NCBI RefSeq assembly: GCF_018403265.1
Contig: NZ_BOSI01000002.1
Coordinates: 62,001 to 126,000 of the forward strand
Length of the DNA: 64,000 nucleotides
Reading direction: 5' to 3'
Source: Paenibacillus sp. J31TS4
Lineage (GTDB): Bacteria; Bacillota; Bacilli; Paenibacillales; NBRC-103111
Shown here: in pieces, positions 14,914 to 23,739 of the stretch
How the letters are laid out: every line of letters starts with the position of its first letter
Position numbering within the stretch: the first letter of the stretch is position 1
The notes under the pieces: generated by a model
The model's database searches: none
What the model was told of the DNA's origin: nothing
The model's input: only the letters and a program-made list of their open reading frames with translations
Position numbers and translations under genes: made by a program

Positions 14914-15660
14914 ATGGGAAAATTTGAAGGTAAGGTAGCAGTTGTCACCGGAGGAACAAGCGGAATCGGACTTACGACGGCACAACGATTCGTTTCGGAA
15001 GGGGCCTACGTATTCATTACCGGCCGTAGACAAAGCGAGCTAGACGCGGCAGTTAAATTGATCGGTGACCGGGTTACCGGCGTTCAAGGTGACATTTCTA
15101 ATTTGAAGGACTTGGATAAACTGTTTGATACGGTAAAGCAGGAGAAAGGACATCTGGATATTCTATTCGCAAACGCTGGACTTGGCAGCTTTCTGCCCTT
15201 GGGTCAGATTACGGAAGAGCAATACGACACAACCTTCAACGTGAACGTAAAGGGTACCTTGTTCACCATCCAAAAGGCTTTGCCGCTGTTTCCAAATATG
15301 ACAGGAAACATCATCATAACTGGCTCGACGGCGGGTACGATCGGCGAAGCAGCGTTTAGTGTCTACGGAGGTACCAAGGCGGCTCTCCGTCAGATGGCGA
15401 GGAGCTGGATAATGGATTTGAAAGGCACAGGGATACGACTTAATGTAGTGAGCCCTGGCACGGTCCACACGCCAGCTTATAATGATCTGTTTGGCGAAGC
15501 GCTAAATCAAGTTCTTGAATCGACGAAGAATGTCGTTCCGTTAAGTCGCTTGGGCAAGACGGAGGAGATTGCCAGCGCAGTGATGTTTCTGGCCTCGGAG
15601 GAAAGCAGCTATGTGAACGGCGTCGAATTGTTCGTAGATGGCGGTATGGCTCAAGTCTGA
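14914..15660 (+). CDS. SDR-family oxidoreductase
   Basis: 248 residues, start after GGGAGGTAG. Classical short-chain dehydrogenase: [10 protein letters not shown] for the dinucleotide (12-19), FITGRR at the end of the second strand (which favours NADP), FANAG near 86-90, and catalytic Ser138, Tyr151 and Lys155 (YGGTK). The C-terminal [18 protein letters not shown] and [10 protein letters not shown] are standard. The substrate is unknown. It is the last gene of the putative detoxification group and has a terminator directly downstream. Confidence 0.9.
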   Translation: MGKFEGKVAVVTGGTSGIGLTTAQRFVSEGAYVFITGRRQSELDAAVKLIGDRVTGVQGDISNLKDLDKLFDTVKQEKGHLDILFANAGLGSFLPLGQITEEQYDTTFNVNVKGTLFTIQKALPLFPNMTGNIIITGSTAGTIGEAAFSVYGGTKAALRQMARSWIMDLKGTGIRLNVVSPGTVHTPAYNDLFGEALNQVLESTKNVVPLSRLGKTEEIASAVMFLASEESSYVNGVELFVDGGMAQV

Positions 15661-15717
15661 CCTTGAATCAGAAGGGATGAGTTGTCATTTAAGCAATTCC
15701 TAATAAGCCCATGTATC

Positions 15718-15760
15718 AACTCAGGCAGAGGAGTCTATATAAGCTCTCTGCCTGAGTTTC
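15718..15760 (+). terminator. Rho-independent terminator
   Basis: AACTCAGGCAGAG and CTCTGCCTGAGTT form a perfect 13-base-pair stem with a short T run, ending the SDR transcript. Confidence 0.85.
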
Positions 15761-15860
15761 ATACTGCGACGGATTTGATTGCATTGCTTTGCCTGATGTA
15801 TTCAATCAAACGAAGGTAATCAATTTGCAGGATGTGTTTCTTCTACAGGAGAACCCAAAC

Positions 15861-16622
15861 ATGAGCTACTCCCATCTTAGCATAATCGAATGAGGACAAC
15901 TAAGAGACGTTACATCGGCTTGGGTGGTCGACGAGAGCCATTGGCCAGCATCTTGGTCGTCAATCCATTGCCCGAGAACTCAAGCGAGGCCGAGTAAAGG
16001 CGTGCTATGAGCCGAGGCTGCACAAGGATCGTACCGACAAAGACGAGTGTCCTGCGTTCCAACAGGTAAGTTCACGCCAGAGCTGGCTAAGGATCTGCAG
16101 GAGCGCCTGGAGCAGACTTGGTCGCCCGAACAGATCGCAGAAAAGAGACGATGTGCAAGCCTGTCGTTCGTTTGCTTCAAGACGATCTATCGGTGGCTCT
16201 ATGACGGCAAGCTAACGGTATCCGAGACGGAAGTGCTACGCCACAAAGGGAAGCGACGCAAGCCTATGGAAACACGAGGGCGTTTCCTTGTTGGCACAGC
16301 CATTCATCAGCGTCCCAAAGAAGTACGCAAACGGACGACTTTCGGTCACTGAGAGCTGGATACCGTTGTGTCCAGCCGTGGACAGAGCAAGGCTTGTGCA
16401 GCTACGCTTATCGAGCGTAAAACAAGGCTCTATCTCGCTATCAAAATGCCGGATCGCACAGCACACTCCATGGAAGTCGCTTTTGGTGTAGCAGCCAGCC
16501 AATACCCGCAAGGTGCCTTTAAAACGGCTACGACAGATCGAGGCAAGGAGTTTGCTTGTTATAATGCGCTGGAAAACATCCACGACATCAAGGTTTATTT
16601 TGCAGATCCCTATTCATCTTGA
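15861..16622 (+). pseudogene. IS30-family transposase remnant, frameshifted and truncated
   Basis: ATG 15861 begins MSYSHLSIIE, the typical IS30 start, and the frame is soon lost. Further pieces in other frames continue the family sequence: FTPELAKDLQERLEQTWSPEQIA, then KTIYRWLYDG, RTTFGH, and in another frame SSRGQSKACAATLIERKTRLYLA and TTDRGKEFACYN (second catalytic Asp), ending YFADPYSS. The part with the third acidic residue is missing because the sequence breaks at about 16620. Several frameshifts plus truncation make it inactive. Both ends of the element are unclear. Confidence 0.85.
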
Positions 16623-16788
16623 CTGTGAAGTTGCCTGTGATGCGTCTGTCATCAACACTTTGAAGAAAGAAGAAGAAGTCAAAAAATACGGTCAGACTAT
16701 GATCAATATGCTTAGATTATTCTCAGAGAGAAGAAGTACTACTGGGACATTAGGATATGCAAATAAATACAATAAAAGGAGAATTATT

Positions 16789-17562
16789 ATGATTACGCGA
16801 TTTAAAAAAAGTTCGGCAATATGTGCAGTTTTAGCTGTATCTCTTACAATTATGGTAGGCTGCGCAAGCACCATTAAACCAGGCAGTGCACAAGTTATCC
16901 CAAATGAAAATAACGATACAAATAGGTCAACTCTGTCAGTGGAAAAATCATCTCAAGACGAAGCAACACAAAGCAATACAACGCAAGGCAATACAAGCCA
17001 GGCATCACAAAGCAATACAACACAAGTCATAACAAGTAAAGCTTCAGCATCGAATAACAATACCGATGCTTCATCATCTAATGGGGATGCTCAAAGAGAG
17101 CTTCTTTCAAGGATCATGAAGTTGGCAAAGCAGGGTAAAATCATCAACTCAGAGTTTCCGGTTAAAACTACTGTTATAGAAGACATAGAGAAAAAGCTAG
17201 GAAAGCCGGAAAAGGTTGATTGGGTACCTAATGCTAAAGGAAATTATGCTGTATTTTCGAAATACAATGTGGTATTTGGATTCAACAAAGGGTCACAGAT
17301 TTTTGAGGCGAGATCCTTTGATAAGAAATTAAATGAAATATCACTTTCTATGGTAAAGAAAGTATTTGGAACTCCGGCATACGATGTGGAAAGTAACGGC
17401 GAGGAAATTCTAGGGTATGTTGCAAATTCAGAATTCAAAATTTTGTTAGTATTTCCTAAGCCTTCAAACAGCAATTCGGACCCGGTAATGGACCACTACT
17501 CTGTGCTTTACCCAAGGGGGACCTTTAATAATATGTCAAACGATCCAGGAAGACAATGGTAA
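16789..17562 (+). CDS. yjgB: YjgB-like lipoprotein, DUF4309
   Basis: 257 residues from ATG 16789 (AAAAGGAGAATT). The lipoprotein signal ends in the lipobox IMVGC with Cys25. A Ser/Thr/Asn/Gln-rich linker (about 45-95, repeated QSNTTQ-type units) leads to a C-terminal DUF4309 domain with LLSRIMKLAKQGKIINSEFP, YNVVFGFNKGSQIFEARSFDKKL and a final PRGTFNNMSNDPGRQW, matching Bacillus YjgB as I remember it. The function of that family is not established. The gene begins just after the IS30 break and is followed by a fusion protein carrying the same type of domain. Confidence 0.8.
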   Translation: MITRFKKSSAICAVLAVSLTIMVGCASTIKPGSAQVIPNENNDTNRSTLSVEKSSQDEATQSNTTQGNTSQASQSNTTQVITSKASASNNNTDASSSNGDAQRELLSRIMKLAKQGKIINSEFPVKTTVIEDIEKKLGKPEKVDWVPNAKGNYAVFSKYNVVFGFNKGSQIFEARSFDKKLNEISLSMVKKVFGTPAYDVESNGEEILGYVANSEFKILLVFPKPSNSNSDPVMDHYSVLYPRGTFNNMSNDPGRQW

Positions 17563-17632
17563 TAAAATATGAAACAAAAAAGTAATAACTCCTAACAAGA
17601 AAAGCGCAAATATTATTATTAACAACTTAAAT

Positions 17633-17668
17633 AGAGGATGAAAGGAACATGATTTCATCCTCTTGTAT
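17633..17668 (+). terminator. Hairpin terminator
   Basis: AGAGGATGAAA and TTTCATCCTCT form a perfect 11-base-pair stem; the T tail is interrupted. Confidence 0.7.
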
Positions 17669-17776
17669 TCTTGAATGGATTAATAACAAGAAATAACAAG
17701 CGGATGATAAACTCGAAAAACGTAAAAAAACGTCATATTAGCTAAAAGCGAACAGTTAGAAAGGGGGAAATGGAGT

Positions 17777-19570
17777 ATGAAAAGACAAAGGAAATCTCGA
17801 AATAAACAGCTTATTTTTACGATTCCACTTTTAATTTTAGCCCTAATTCTTGGCGTATATTATTATGCAACCAAAGACAATAGTAGTGAACAGACGACGC
17901 AAAGTAAAGAAAGTCCAACTATTACACAGCCTTCCGAAACTCAACCTTCCGGTAAAAATACATTGAATTCGAAGAATGATCAGAATTTAAATCTTGAGAA
18001 ATTGACAGAGGAAACGTTTTCCCTATCTAAGGTAGGCAAAGTCCCGAACATTTCCTTTGTTTCTGGTAAAACAGAATGGCAGGAAGTAACTAAAGAGTGG
18101 GGAAAGTCTGATCATATTTCGGAAACTGCTAAAGGTAGGTATGAGGAATACGAAAATCATCATGCTACTATCGGATATGTCGACCAGACTGTAAATGATA
18201 TACGATCTTATGATACAAAACTACAGAATATCTCATTAAATGAAATTGAGAAAACTGGTGGACAACCCGATGCCATTCGTTACTATAAAGATTCAACGTA
18301 TGACCAAATGATACTTGTCTATCATGCAACTGCTACTACTGATTTATTATGGATTTTACCAGTAAAAACAGAGCAGGAGCCAAATCCTAAAGTTGACCAT
18401 ATCTCACTCTTTACACAGATTGAAAAGGAACCAAATCAACAAGCACAAGCTGAAAAGCCAAAACAACAAGGAAATCAAACCGTTTCAGAGGCAGTTTCTA
18501 AAATGAGCTTAGAAGATAAAATTGGCCAGATGATCCTTGCAGGAGTTTCCGGGACTACAATGGATGCAAACGCAAAACAATTAATAAGCCAAATCCATGT
18601 CGGAGGAATTATTTTTTACAAAAATAATTTTGAAACCCCTGCACAAGCAATTCAATTTGTGAATCAACTGAAATCTGGAAATAGTTCAAGTCTACCCCTT
18701 TTACTAGGTGTTGACCAAGAGGGTGGACGTGTGACAAGATTGCCGGGCGGACTTGTTAACTTTCCTCCAAATAAACAGATTGGACAAGTAAACAATCCTG
18801 ATTTTTCTTTTAAAGTCGGAACACTTTTAGGGCAAGAAATAAAAGAATTTGGTTTAAATCTCGATTTTGCACCTGTTCTCGATATTAACAGCAATCCGAA
18901 TAATCCAGTAATCGGGGATCGATCATTTGGGAACAATGCGGAAATAGTAAGTAAACTTGGGATTCAAACGATGAAAGGGATGCAGTCTCAGAACGTTATC
19001 ACGACAATTAAGCATTTTCCTGGTCACGGAGATACATCGGTTGATTCCCATCTAGACCTTCCAATTGTAAATAAAAGCCTTAAGGAACTTAAAGAACTAG
19101 AGTTAATACCGTTTGAACGTGCGATTAATCAAGGTGCAGATGTTGTGATGGTTGCTCATATCTTATTGCCTCAATTAGATAAAACGAATCCAGGGACCAT
19201 GTCAAAAGCTATTATGACGGATCTTCTTAGAAAGCACCTTGGGTTTACAGGAGTAATCATAACGGACGATATGACAATGGGAGCCATAACAGAACATTTT
19301 GATATTGGTAAAGCATCGGTAGAATCAGTAAAGGCAGGAAGCGATATTATTTTAGTAGGGCATGACTATAATAATGTTGTAAAGATTATCTCCTCTTTAA
19401 AAACTGCTGTTCAAGATGGGGAAATCTCCGAACAAAGATTAAATGAAAGTATAGAAAGAATTATTCAACTAAAAAGGAACTATAGCATTAATGATACGAA
19501 AGTGGGGAGTCCTAACATAAATGAAATAAATACCTCCATAAATAGTCTTCTGAATAATTATTTAAAGTAA
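17777..19570 (+). CDS. Membrane-anchored DUF4309-GH3 beta-N-acetylhexosaminidase (NagZ-like)
   Basis: 597 residues, start after GAAAGGGGGAAATGG. An N-terminal anchor (about 10-28, LIFTIPLLILALILGVYYYA) and a Ser/Thr/Gln linker precede a YjgB-like DUF4309 domain (about 75-215, SFVSGKTEWQEVTKEWGK). The glycoside hydrolase family 3 domain starts near 240 (MSLEDKIGQMILAG). It has VDQEGGRVTRLP, the NagZ-type loop KHFPGHGDTSVDSH (about 412-425) carrying the His acid/base, and TDDMTMGAI with the nucleophile Asp near 496. It should remove GlcNAc from muropeptides outside the membrane. Sharing DUF4309 with its neighbour suggests a common surface partner. Confidence 0.85.
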   Translation: MKRQRKSRNKQLIFTIPLLILALILGVYYYATKDNSSEQTTQSKESPTITQPSETQPSGKNTLNSKNDQNLNLEKLTEETFSLSKVGKVPNISFVSGKTEWQEVTKEWGKSDHISETAKGRYEEYENHHATIGYVDQTVNDIRSYDTKLQNISLNEIEKTGGQPDAIRYYKDSTYDQMILVYHATATTDLLWILPVKTEQEPNPKVDHISLFTQIEKEPNQQAQAEKPKQQGNQTVSEAVSKMSLEDKIGQMILAGVSGTTMDANAKQLISQIHVGGIIFYKNNFETPAQAIQFVNQLKSGNSSSLPLLLGVDQEGGRVTRLPGGLVNFPPNKQIGQVNNPDFSFKVGTLLGQEIKEFGLNLDFAPVLDINSNPNNPVIGDRSFGNNAEIVSKLGIQTMKGMQSQNVITTIKHFPGHGDTSVDSHLDLPIVNKSLKELKELELIPFERAINQGADVVMVAHILLPQLDKTNPGTMSKAIMTDLLRKHLGFTGVIITDDMTMGAITEHFDIGKASVESVKAGSDIILVGHDYNNVVKIISSLKTAVQDGEISEQRLNESIERIIQLKRNYSINDTKVGSPNINEINTSINSLLNNYLK

Positions 19571-19625
19571 TTATTAAATAGATTTGTGAGTTAAAAGATT
19601 ACTTATTCCGTATGAGATATCATCT

Positions 19626-19658
19626 AAAGACTTTCTATAGAAAGTCTTTTCTTTTTTT
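19626..19658 (+). terminator. Rho-independent terminator
   Basis: AAAGACTTTC and GAAAGTCTTT form a perfect 10-base-pair stem with a TATA loop and a long T tract. Confidence 0.9.
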
Positions 19659-19752
19659 AAGTAAGGAACAGTCGAGGTATGAGAATGTTGATTAAATGTC
19701 TAATTCCTGCATATAACAGGAACAAACGTTCCTCTTTTGAGGTGAAAAGCAT

Positions 19753-20105
19753 ATGAAACCAAACAAGCTAACTCCGGGTAGCAATCTGAGGTGGGAATCC
19801 TCACGCAAAATGCTGCCAGAACATGTGTCCGAGATCCGAAGGCACCGGGAAGATTTCCTTAATAAGGAGAGACCTATTCTTGATGAGCACCAAGTAACAT
19901 TAATTAGCTCTGCGATTCAAGCTTCGTTGATTGATTGGGACGAATATTACCCTTACGATTTTCGGGGGAGTTGGAAGGCCGTACGCTTACTGGCCGTGTC
20001 GATCGTGTTGATCAGCAGCTCCGCCAGATAAAAATAATCAGGGACGAGGATTATGAATGGGTTAAATTTAGCGATATAACTGGAGTGGGGGTCAATGCTC
20101 GCTGA
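19753..20105 (+). pseudogene. YolD-like gene with frameshift
   Basis: The first 70 residues (MKPNKLTPGSNLRWESSRKMLPEH, then QVTLISSAIQASLIDW) are typical of YolD-like proteins. After the G run at 19964-19968 the annotated frame becomes nonsense, while the next frame continues the family sequence: ELEGRTLTGRVDRVDQQLRQI and DEDYEWVKFSDITGV to the stop at 20105. One missing G in that run would restore the gene. Either a real mutation or a sequencing slip. Confidence 0.75.
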
Positions 20106-20246
20106 CATCGAACGAAAGGTACTACGCATCCTCTATAACTATATGGCAAACAGGGGAAGATATCCGTCGATCGATGAACTAATGATAAAGACAGGCCGGA
20201 CACGTAAAGACCTCTATGACGCTTTAAGCACGTTGACAGACCATGA
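20095..20246 (+). pseudogene. Truncated helix-turn-helix-type gene fragment
   Basis: An ORF starting at 20095 overlaps the yolD end and encodes LADIERKVLRILYNYMANRGRYPSIDELMIKTGRTRKDLYDALSTL, a winged-helix-like N-terminus of the kind often encoded next to yolD. At 20247 the sequence switches abruptly to the copied nucleotidyltransferase gene, so the remaining residues to 20283 are foreign and out of frame. It is the broken stump of a small regulator-like gene. Confidence 0.55.
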
Positions 20247-20586
20247 GTACAGTATCGAGAAAGTCTGGAACGGGTACTTGTAGAAGCAGAGTTCGAAAGG
20301 ATGCCTGTAAGTGATAGGCAGACGGATTTCCGAAGGGTAATGTGGAAATTCAATTTCTTTATTTAACTCGATCAAGTGAAGGGAATATCATTCCGAATGA
20401 ACTACCTGAATGGGTGTGGAAAGCGGATTCACTTCCCTTGAAGCATTTCACCCTGAAAGGAGTATCCTCATTCGTATTAAGTCCAAATCAATTGCTTGAA
20501 GAAAAGGAAGTGTACGAGCAAATAGGTCGAACGCTATACCAGACCTCTACCAAGCACCGATGATTTGAAGTAGTTTCGTTTTATGT
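20247..20586 (+). pseudogene. Partial duplicate of the nucleotidyltransferase gene
   Basis: Bases 20247-20535 match 11758-12047 with roughly 17 differences by eye, including a small deletion that breaks the frame. The match then jumps to 12169-12221 (CCAGACCTCTACC and GAAGTAGTTTCGTTTTATGT), leaving out about 120 bases. The copy lacks the catalytic GGWAxD and HxDxD region, so it cannot be active. Same orientation as the intact copy. Confidence 0.9.
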
Positions 20587-20639
20587 CTCCCTAACCAAAC
20601 AAGTGAGTCAACATTGAGTATGGCAAAGTCTCTATCGGT

Positions 20640-20795
20640 CTACGCTGAAAAAATAAGTTGGATCGAGAGAATGATAGAGAAGATGGCGTACAATCCGGGT
20701 TGTGTTAAGGGAAGTTCACTTTGATACCCTTTGATCAGCGCAGCCAACAAATCGAACCATCGCAATCTAAATTCCATGTTGCTATAATCGCTCAT
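20640..20795 (-). CDS. Possible small membrane peptide
   Basis: 51 residues on the minus strand: MSDYSNMEFRLRWFDLLAAL, then a hydrophobic C-terminus (LYAIFSIILSIQLIFSA). No good ribosome site precedes the ATG, and it may be a gene fragment left by the rearrangement next to it. Reported with low confidence; otherwise 20587-20865 shows nothing. Confidence 0.25.
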   Translation of the reverse strand: MSDYSNMEFRLRWFDLLAALIKGYQSELPLTQPGLYAIFSIILSIQLIFSA

Positions 20796-20865
20796 TTACA
20801 CACTCGTCGAGAAATAACCAATCTCAAATATGCGTCGTGTCCCCTCATCGTGATACACGTTCTCC

Positions 20866-21354
20866 TTAGTTGATTAATCGTCCCCACACCATTTCCTCTT
20901 TGTGCCCAGAGGAAGATAGGGTCCCCGTCCAAATATGCTCTGAATTACGATTAACATGATAATGCTCAAACATTAGCCTGAAAATGAGGGGCATTTCTAA
21001 ATCCATGATTTCCGAGAACTGTATCCAATGCAGTTCCCCTTCGTCACAATCCACAACGTTTCTAGTGCTAGACTCCCCAAAGAAGATATAATGATGATTA
21101 ATTTCGATTTTTTTTTGCCGAATCAGGATATAACGTAATTTTAGGTTTTCGACTTGCCCTGAAGAAATCCCCGTCTCCTCCAATATTTCTCGAAAACAGG
21201 AGATTTCCGGATTATGATACTCGTTTTCTTCAACGTGGCCGCCTACGCACGCCCACAGTCCCGGAGCCATCCGTTTGTTTATTGAACGTTTTAACATCAG
21301 AACATCTTCATGATGAAATAGAAAAGCACCTGTCATCGTTCGGACCTTGATCAT
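20866..21354 (-). CDS. Nudix hydrolase
   Basis: 162 residues from ATG 21354 (GAGGGG 12 bases upstream); ATG 21366 and GTG 21375 are alternatives. The Nudix helix reads GGHVEENE then FREILEETGIS, with nine instead of seven residues between the first Glu and REx2EExGU. Its paralogue at 28345 has the same expanded box and a similar DExxLxW segment downstream. Nudix enzymes cleave nucleoside diphosphates linked to another group; the substrate is unknown. Confidence 0.8.
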   Translation of the reverse strand: MIKVRTMTGAFLFHHEDVLMLKRSINKRMAPGLWACVGGHVEENEYHNPEISCFREILEETGISSGQVENLKLRYILIRQKKIEINHHYIFFGESSTRNVVDCDEGELHWIQFSEIMDLEMPLIFRLMFEHYHVNRNSEHIWTGTLSSSGHKEEMVWGRLIN

Positions 21355-21588
21355 TAAAGGAATCATCCCCCTCACGTTTACCTAATTCGCAATGTTTGGA
21401 TTCTTTCCTGCCAAGCTAATCACTTGTTCATTGAAAAATAGCATACACCCTTACACCCTTCTAACCCGGCTGTCTTTCCTGTTCTCGTTTCCCGTTAGCC
21501 CTTCCCACTGGAAAGGTATGCTATAATAGGGCATAATTCATTTAACAAAACTATGTTTCATCTGATAGAACGACGTAGGAGGATGAAG

Positions 21589-22659
21589 ATGGCCAATTAT
21601 CGGATAGGTGTCTTGTATGGGGATGGGATTGGGCCAGAAATCGTTCAAGCCACAGTAGACGTGATGACAGCGGCTGCAAGTAGGATCGGCGGGGTTGTGT
21701 TCGATTGGGTCGAACTGCCGATGGGGTTAACGGCCATTCAAGAGTATGGGGACCCGATCCCGGAAGAAACCAAACAAATGTTAGCATCGTGTGACGGCTG
21801 GATTATGGGCCCTCATGATTCCGCTTCGTATCCTGTAGAACATAAGGAAAAACGGAATCCGAGCGGGGAATTGCGCCACCATTTTGACCTGTATGCCAAC
21901 ATCAGGCCTTCCAAAACGATGCGGGGCATTCGAAGTGTAGTCAACCAGGCGGACCTCGTCATTTTTAGAGAAAATACGGAGGGCTTTTATGCCGATCGGA
22001 ACATGTTCCTGGGAGCCGGGGAGTTTATGCCTTCGCCGGATACCGCTATTTCCGTTGGCGTCTTTACCAAAAAAGCGGCGGAAAGAATCGCCCATGCGGC
22101 ATTTCAGATGGCGATGACCCGGCGCAAGCGGGTTTCCATCGTCCATAAAGCGAACGTCATTAAATTAGGCTACGGACTGTTCCTGAACACCTGCTATGAC
22201 ATTTCCAAACACTATCCGGAAGTTGCCGTAGACGATTACCATATCGATGCCATGGCGGCTCACCTCGTACGAAGAGCTGCGGACTTCGATGTGATCCTGA
22301 CCACCAACATGTTCGGAGATATTTTATCCGATTTGGCAGGGGAGCTCGTGGGCAGCCTCGGGCTATCGCCATCCTTGAATGCAAGCGAGGACAAGGCAAT
22401 GGCTCAAGCAGCACATGGATCCGCTCCTGACATCGCCGGACAAAACAAAGCCAATCCAATTGGCGAGATGCTGTCTGCGGTCATGCTGTTGGATTGGCTC
22501 AGCACCCGGTTTGGGGATAAGAGGGTAGGGGAAGTCGGCAAACTTGTAGAGTCTTCGATCCAACAGCTCCTTGAAGAACGACTATGTACTCCTGATTTGG
22601 GCGGCAGGGCAACGACAACGGAGTTCACCCAAGCCTTGATTCAAAAAATAAAAGATTGA
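21589..22659 (+). CDS. Isocitrate/isopropylmalate dehydrogenase-family enzyme
   Basis: 356 residues from ATG 21589 (TAGGAGG spaced six bases). The beta-decarboxylating dehydrogenase fold is clear: GVLYGDGIGPEIV, LYANIRPSKTM with substrate-binding Arg, FRENTEGFYADRN, the Lys/Asn pair in HKANVIKLGYGLF, MFGDILSDLAGELVGSLG for the metal, and HGSAPDIAGQNKANPIGEMLS for the nucleotide. NTEGFYADRN suits isocitrate, homoisocitrate or tartrate-type substrates better than LeuB. It stands alone with its own terminator, which argues for an accessory 2-hydroxyacid dehydrogenase. Confidence 0.85.
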   Translation: MANYRIGVLYGDGIGPEIVQATVDVMTAAASRIGGVVFDWVELPMGLTAIQEYGDPIPEETKQMLASCDGWIMGPHDSASYPVEHKEKRNPSGELRHHFDLYANIRPSKTMRGIRSVVNQADLVIFRENTEGFYADRNMFLGAGEFMPSPDTAISVGVFTKKAAERIAHAAFQMAMTRRKRVSIVHKANVIKLGYGLFLNTCYDISKHYPEVAVDDYHIDAMAAHLVRRAADFDVILTTNMFGDILSDLAGELVGSLGLSPSLNASEDKAMAQAAHGSAPDIAGQNKANPIGEMLSAVMLLDWLSTRFGDKRVGEVGKLVESSIQQLLEERLCTPDLGGRATTTEFTQALIQKIKD

Positions 22660-22665
22660 GAAAAA

Positions 22666-22700
22666 GGAGAAGGACTTATCATTCGCCCTTCTCCTATTTT
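22666..22700 (+). terminator. Rho-independent terminator
   Basis: GGAGAAGG and CCTTCTCC form an 8-base-pair stem followed by TATTTT. Confidence 0.7.
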
Positions 22701-22748
22701 GATTCCGCCCATTTTCCGCTTGGAAAGATGAACTGCTGATATTGAAAC

Positions 22749-23645
22749 CTAATTGCTAGGAAGTTGGATGCCGAACCAGCCGCTGACCTCGCATTGGCCA
22801 TATTCATTATCACCCACAGCCACCACCGTACCGTCCGATTTGAGGCCGAGCGTATGAGCGCAGCCCGCCGCCACCGCCACCATATCGCGCCAGCCGCTGA
22901 CCTCGCATTGGCCATGCTCATTCCAGCCGGCAGCCACCACCGTCCCGTCCGATTTCAGGCCGACGGTATGATAACTACCCGCCGCTATCGCCGCAATCCC
23001 GCGCCAGCCGCTTACCTCGCATTGCTCCTGCTTATTCAGACCCACAGCCGCCACCGTGCCGTCCGATTGAAGCCCGACGGTATGAAGGTAACCCGCCGTT
23101 ACCGCCGTTATGTCGTGCCAGCCGCTTACGTTGCATTGGCCATACCGATTATTCCCCACAGCCGTCACTGTGCCGTCCGATTGAAGCCCGACGGTATGCC
23201 AGTCACCCGCCGCGACCTCCGCCATCTCACGCCAGCCGCTTACCTCGCATTCGCCGTCCTTGTTGCGACCGACAGCCACCACCGTGCCATCCGATTTCAG
23301 TCCAATCGTCCGACGCCAACCCGCCGCAACCGCTACAATATCGTGCCAGTCGTTTACCTCGCATTGGCCATGTGTATTCCAGCCGGCAGCCACCACCGTC
23401 CCGTCCGATTTAAGCCCGACGGTATGAGCATTCCCCGTGTTCGTAGCCATATGAACATTCCCAGCCGCGACCGCTATAATATCTCGCCAGTCGCTTACCT
23501 CACATTGGCCATGTTGATTATCGCCCACAGCGACCACTGTGCCGTCCGATTTTAGACCAACGGTATGACGACGACCCGCCGCAATGGGATCGTTCAACCA
23601 CCGTTGTCCCTTTAACGCCGCTTCTTTCGGTGGAAGGGAATCCAT
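22749..23645 (-). CDS. RCC1-repeat seven-bladed propeller protein
   Basis: 298 residues, start after AAGGAGGTATGAC. Seven tandem units of about 40 residues follow one pattern, HTVGLKSDGTVVAVGDN then HGQCEVSGWRDI and VAVAAG. This is the number expected for a closed RCC1-type beta-propeller. There is no signal peptide and no extra domain. Bacterial RCC1-repeat proteins are common in Paenibacillus; their partners are mostly unknown. The DNA repeats are very similar to each other, suggesting recent internal expansion. Confidence 0.85.
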   Translation of the reverse strand: MDSLPPKEAALKGQRWLNDPIAAGRRHTVGLKSDGTVVAVGDNQHGQCEVSDWRDIIAVAAGNVHMATNTGNAHTVGLKSDGTVVAAGWNTHGQCEVNDWHDIVAVAAGWRRTIGLKSDGTVVAVGRNKDGECEVSGWREMAEVAAGDWHTVGLQSDGTVTAVGNNRYGQCNVSGWHDITAVTAGYLHTVGLQSDGTVAAVGLNKQEQCEVSGWRGIAAIAAGSYHTVGLKSDGTVVAAGWNEHGQCEVSGWRDMVAVAAGCAHTLGLKSDGTVVAVGDNEYGQCEVSGWFGIQLPSN

Positions 23646-23739
23646 GTCATACCTCCTTGAAACAGGACCTGTTCGATTCTACCAATACGTGCTCTAGCTC
23701 CTTTTGCTCTTTTGCCACCCGCCAGCACGTTTCCTTTTC

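Noticed and set aside
22764-23555. Plus-strand repetitive ORF and possible CRISPR-like periodicity
   Set aside because: The repeats are about 120 bases with no unique spacers and encode RCC1 blades on the minus strand.
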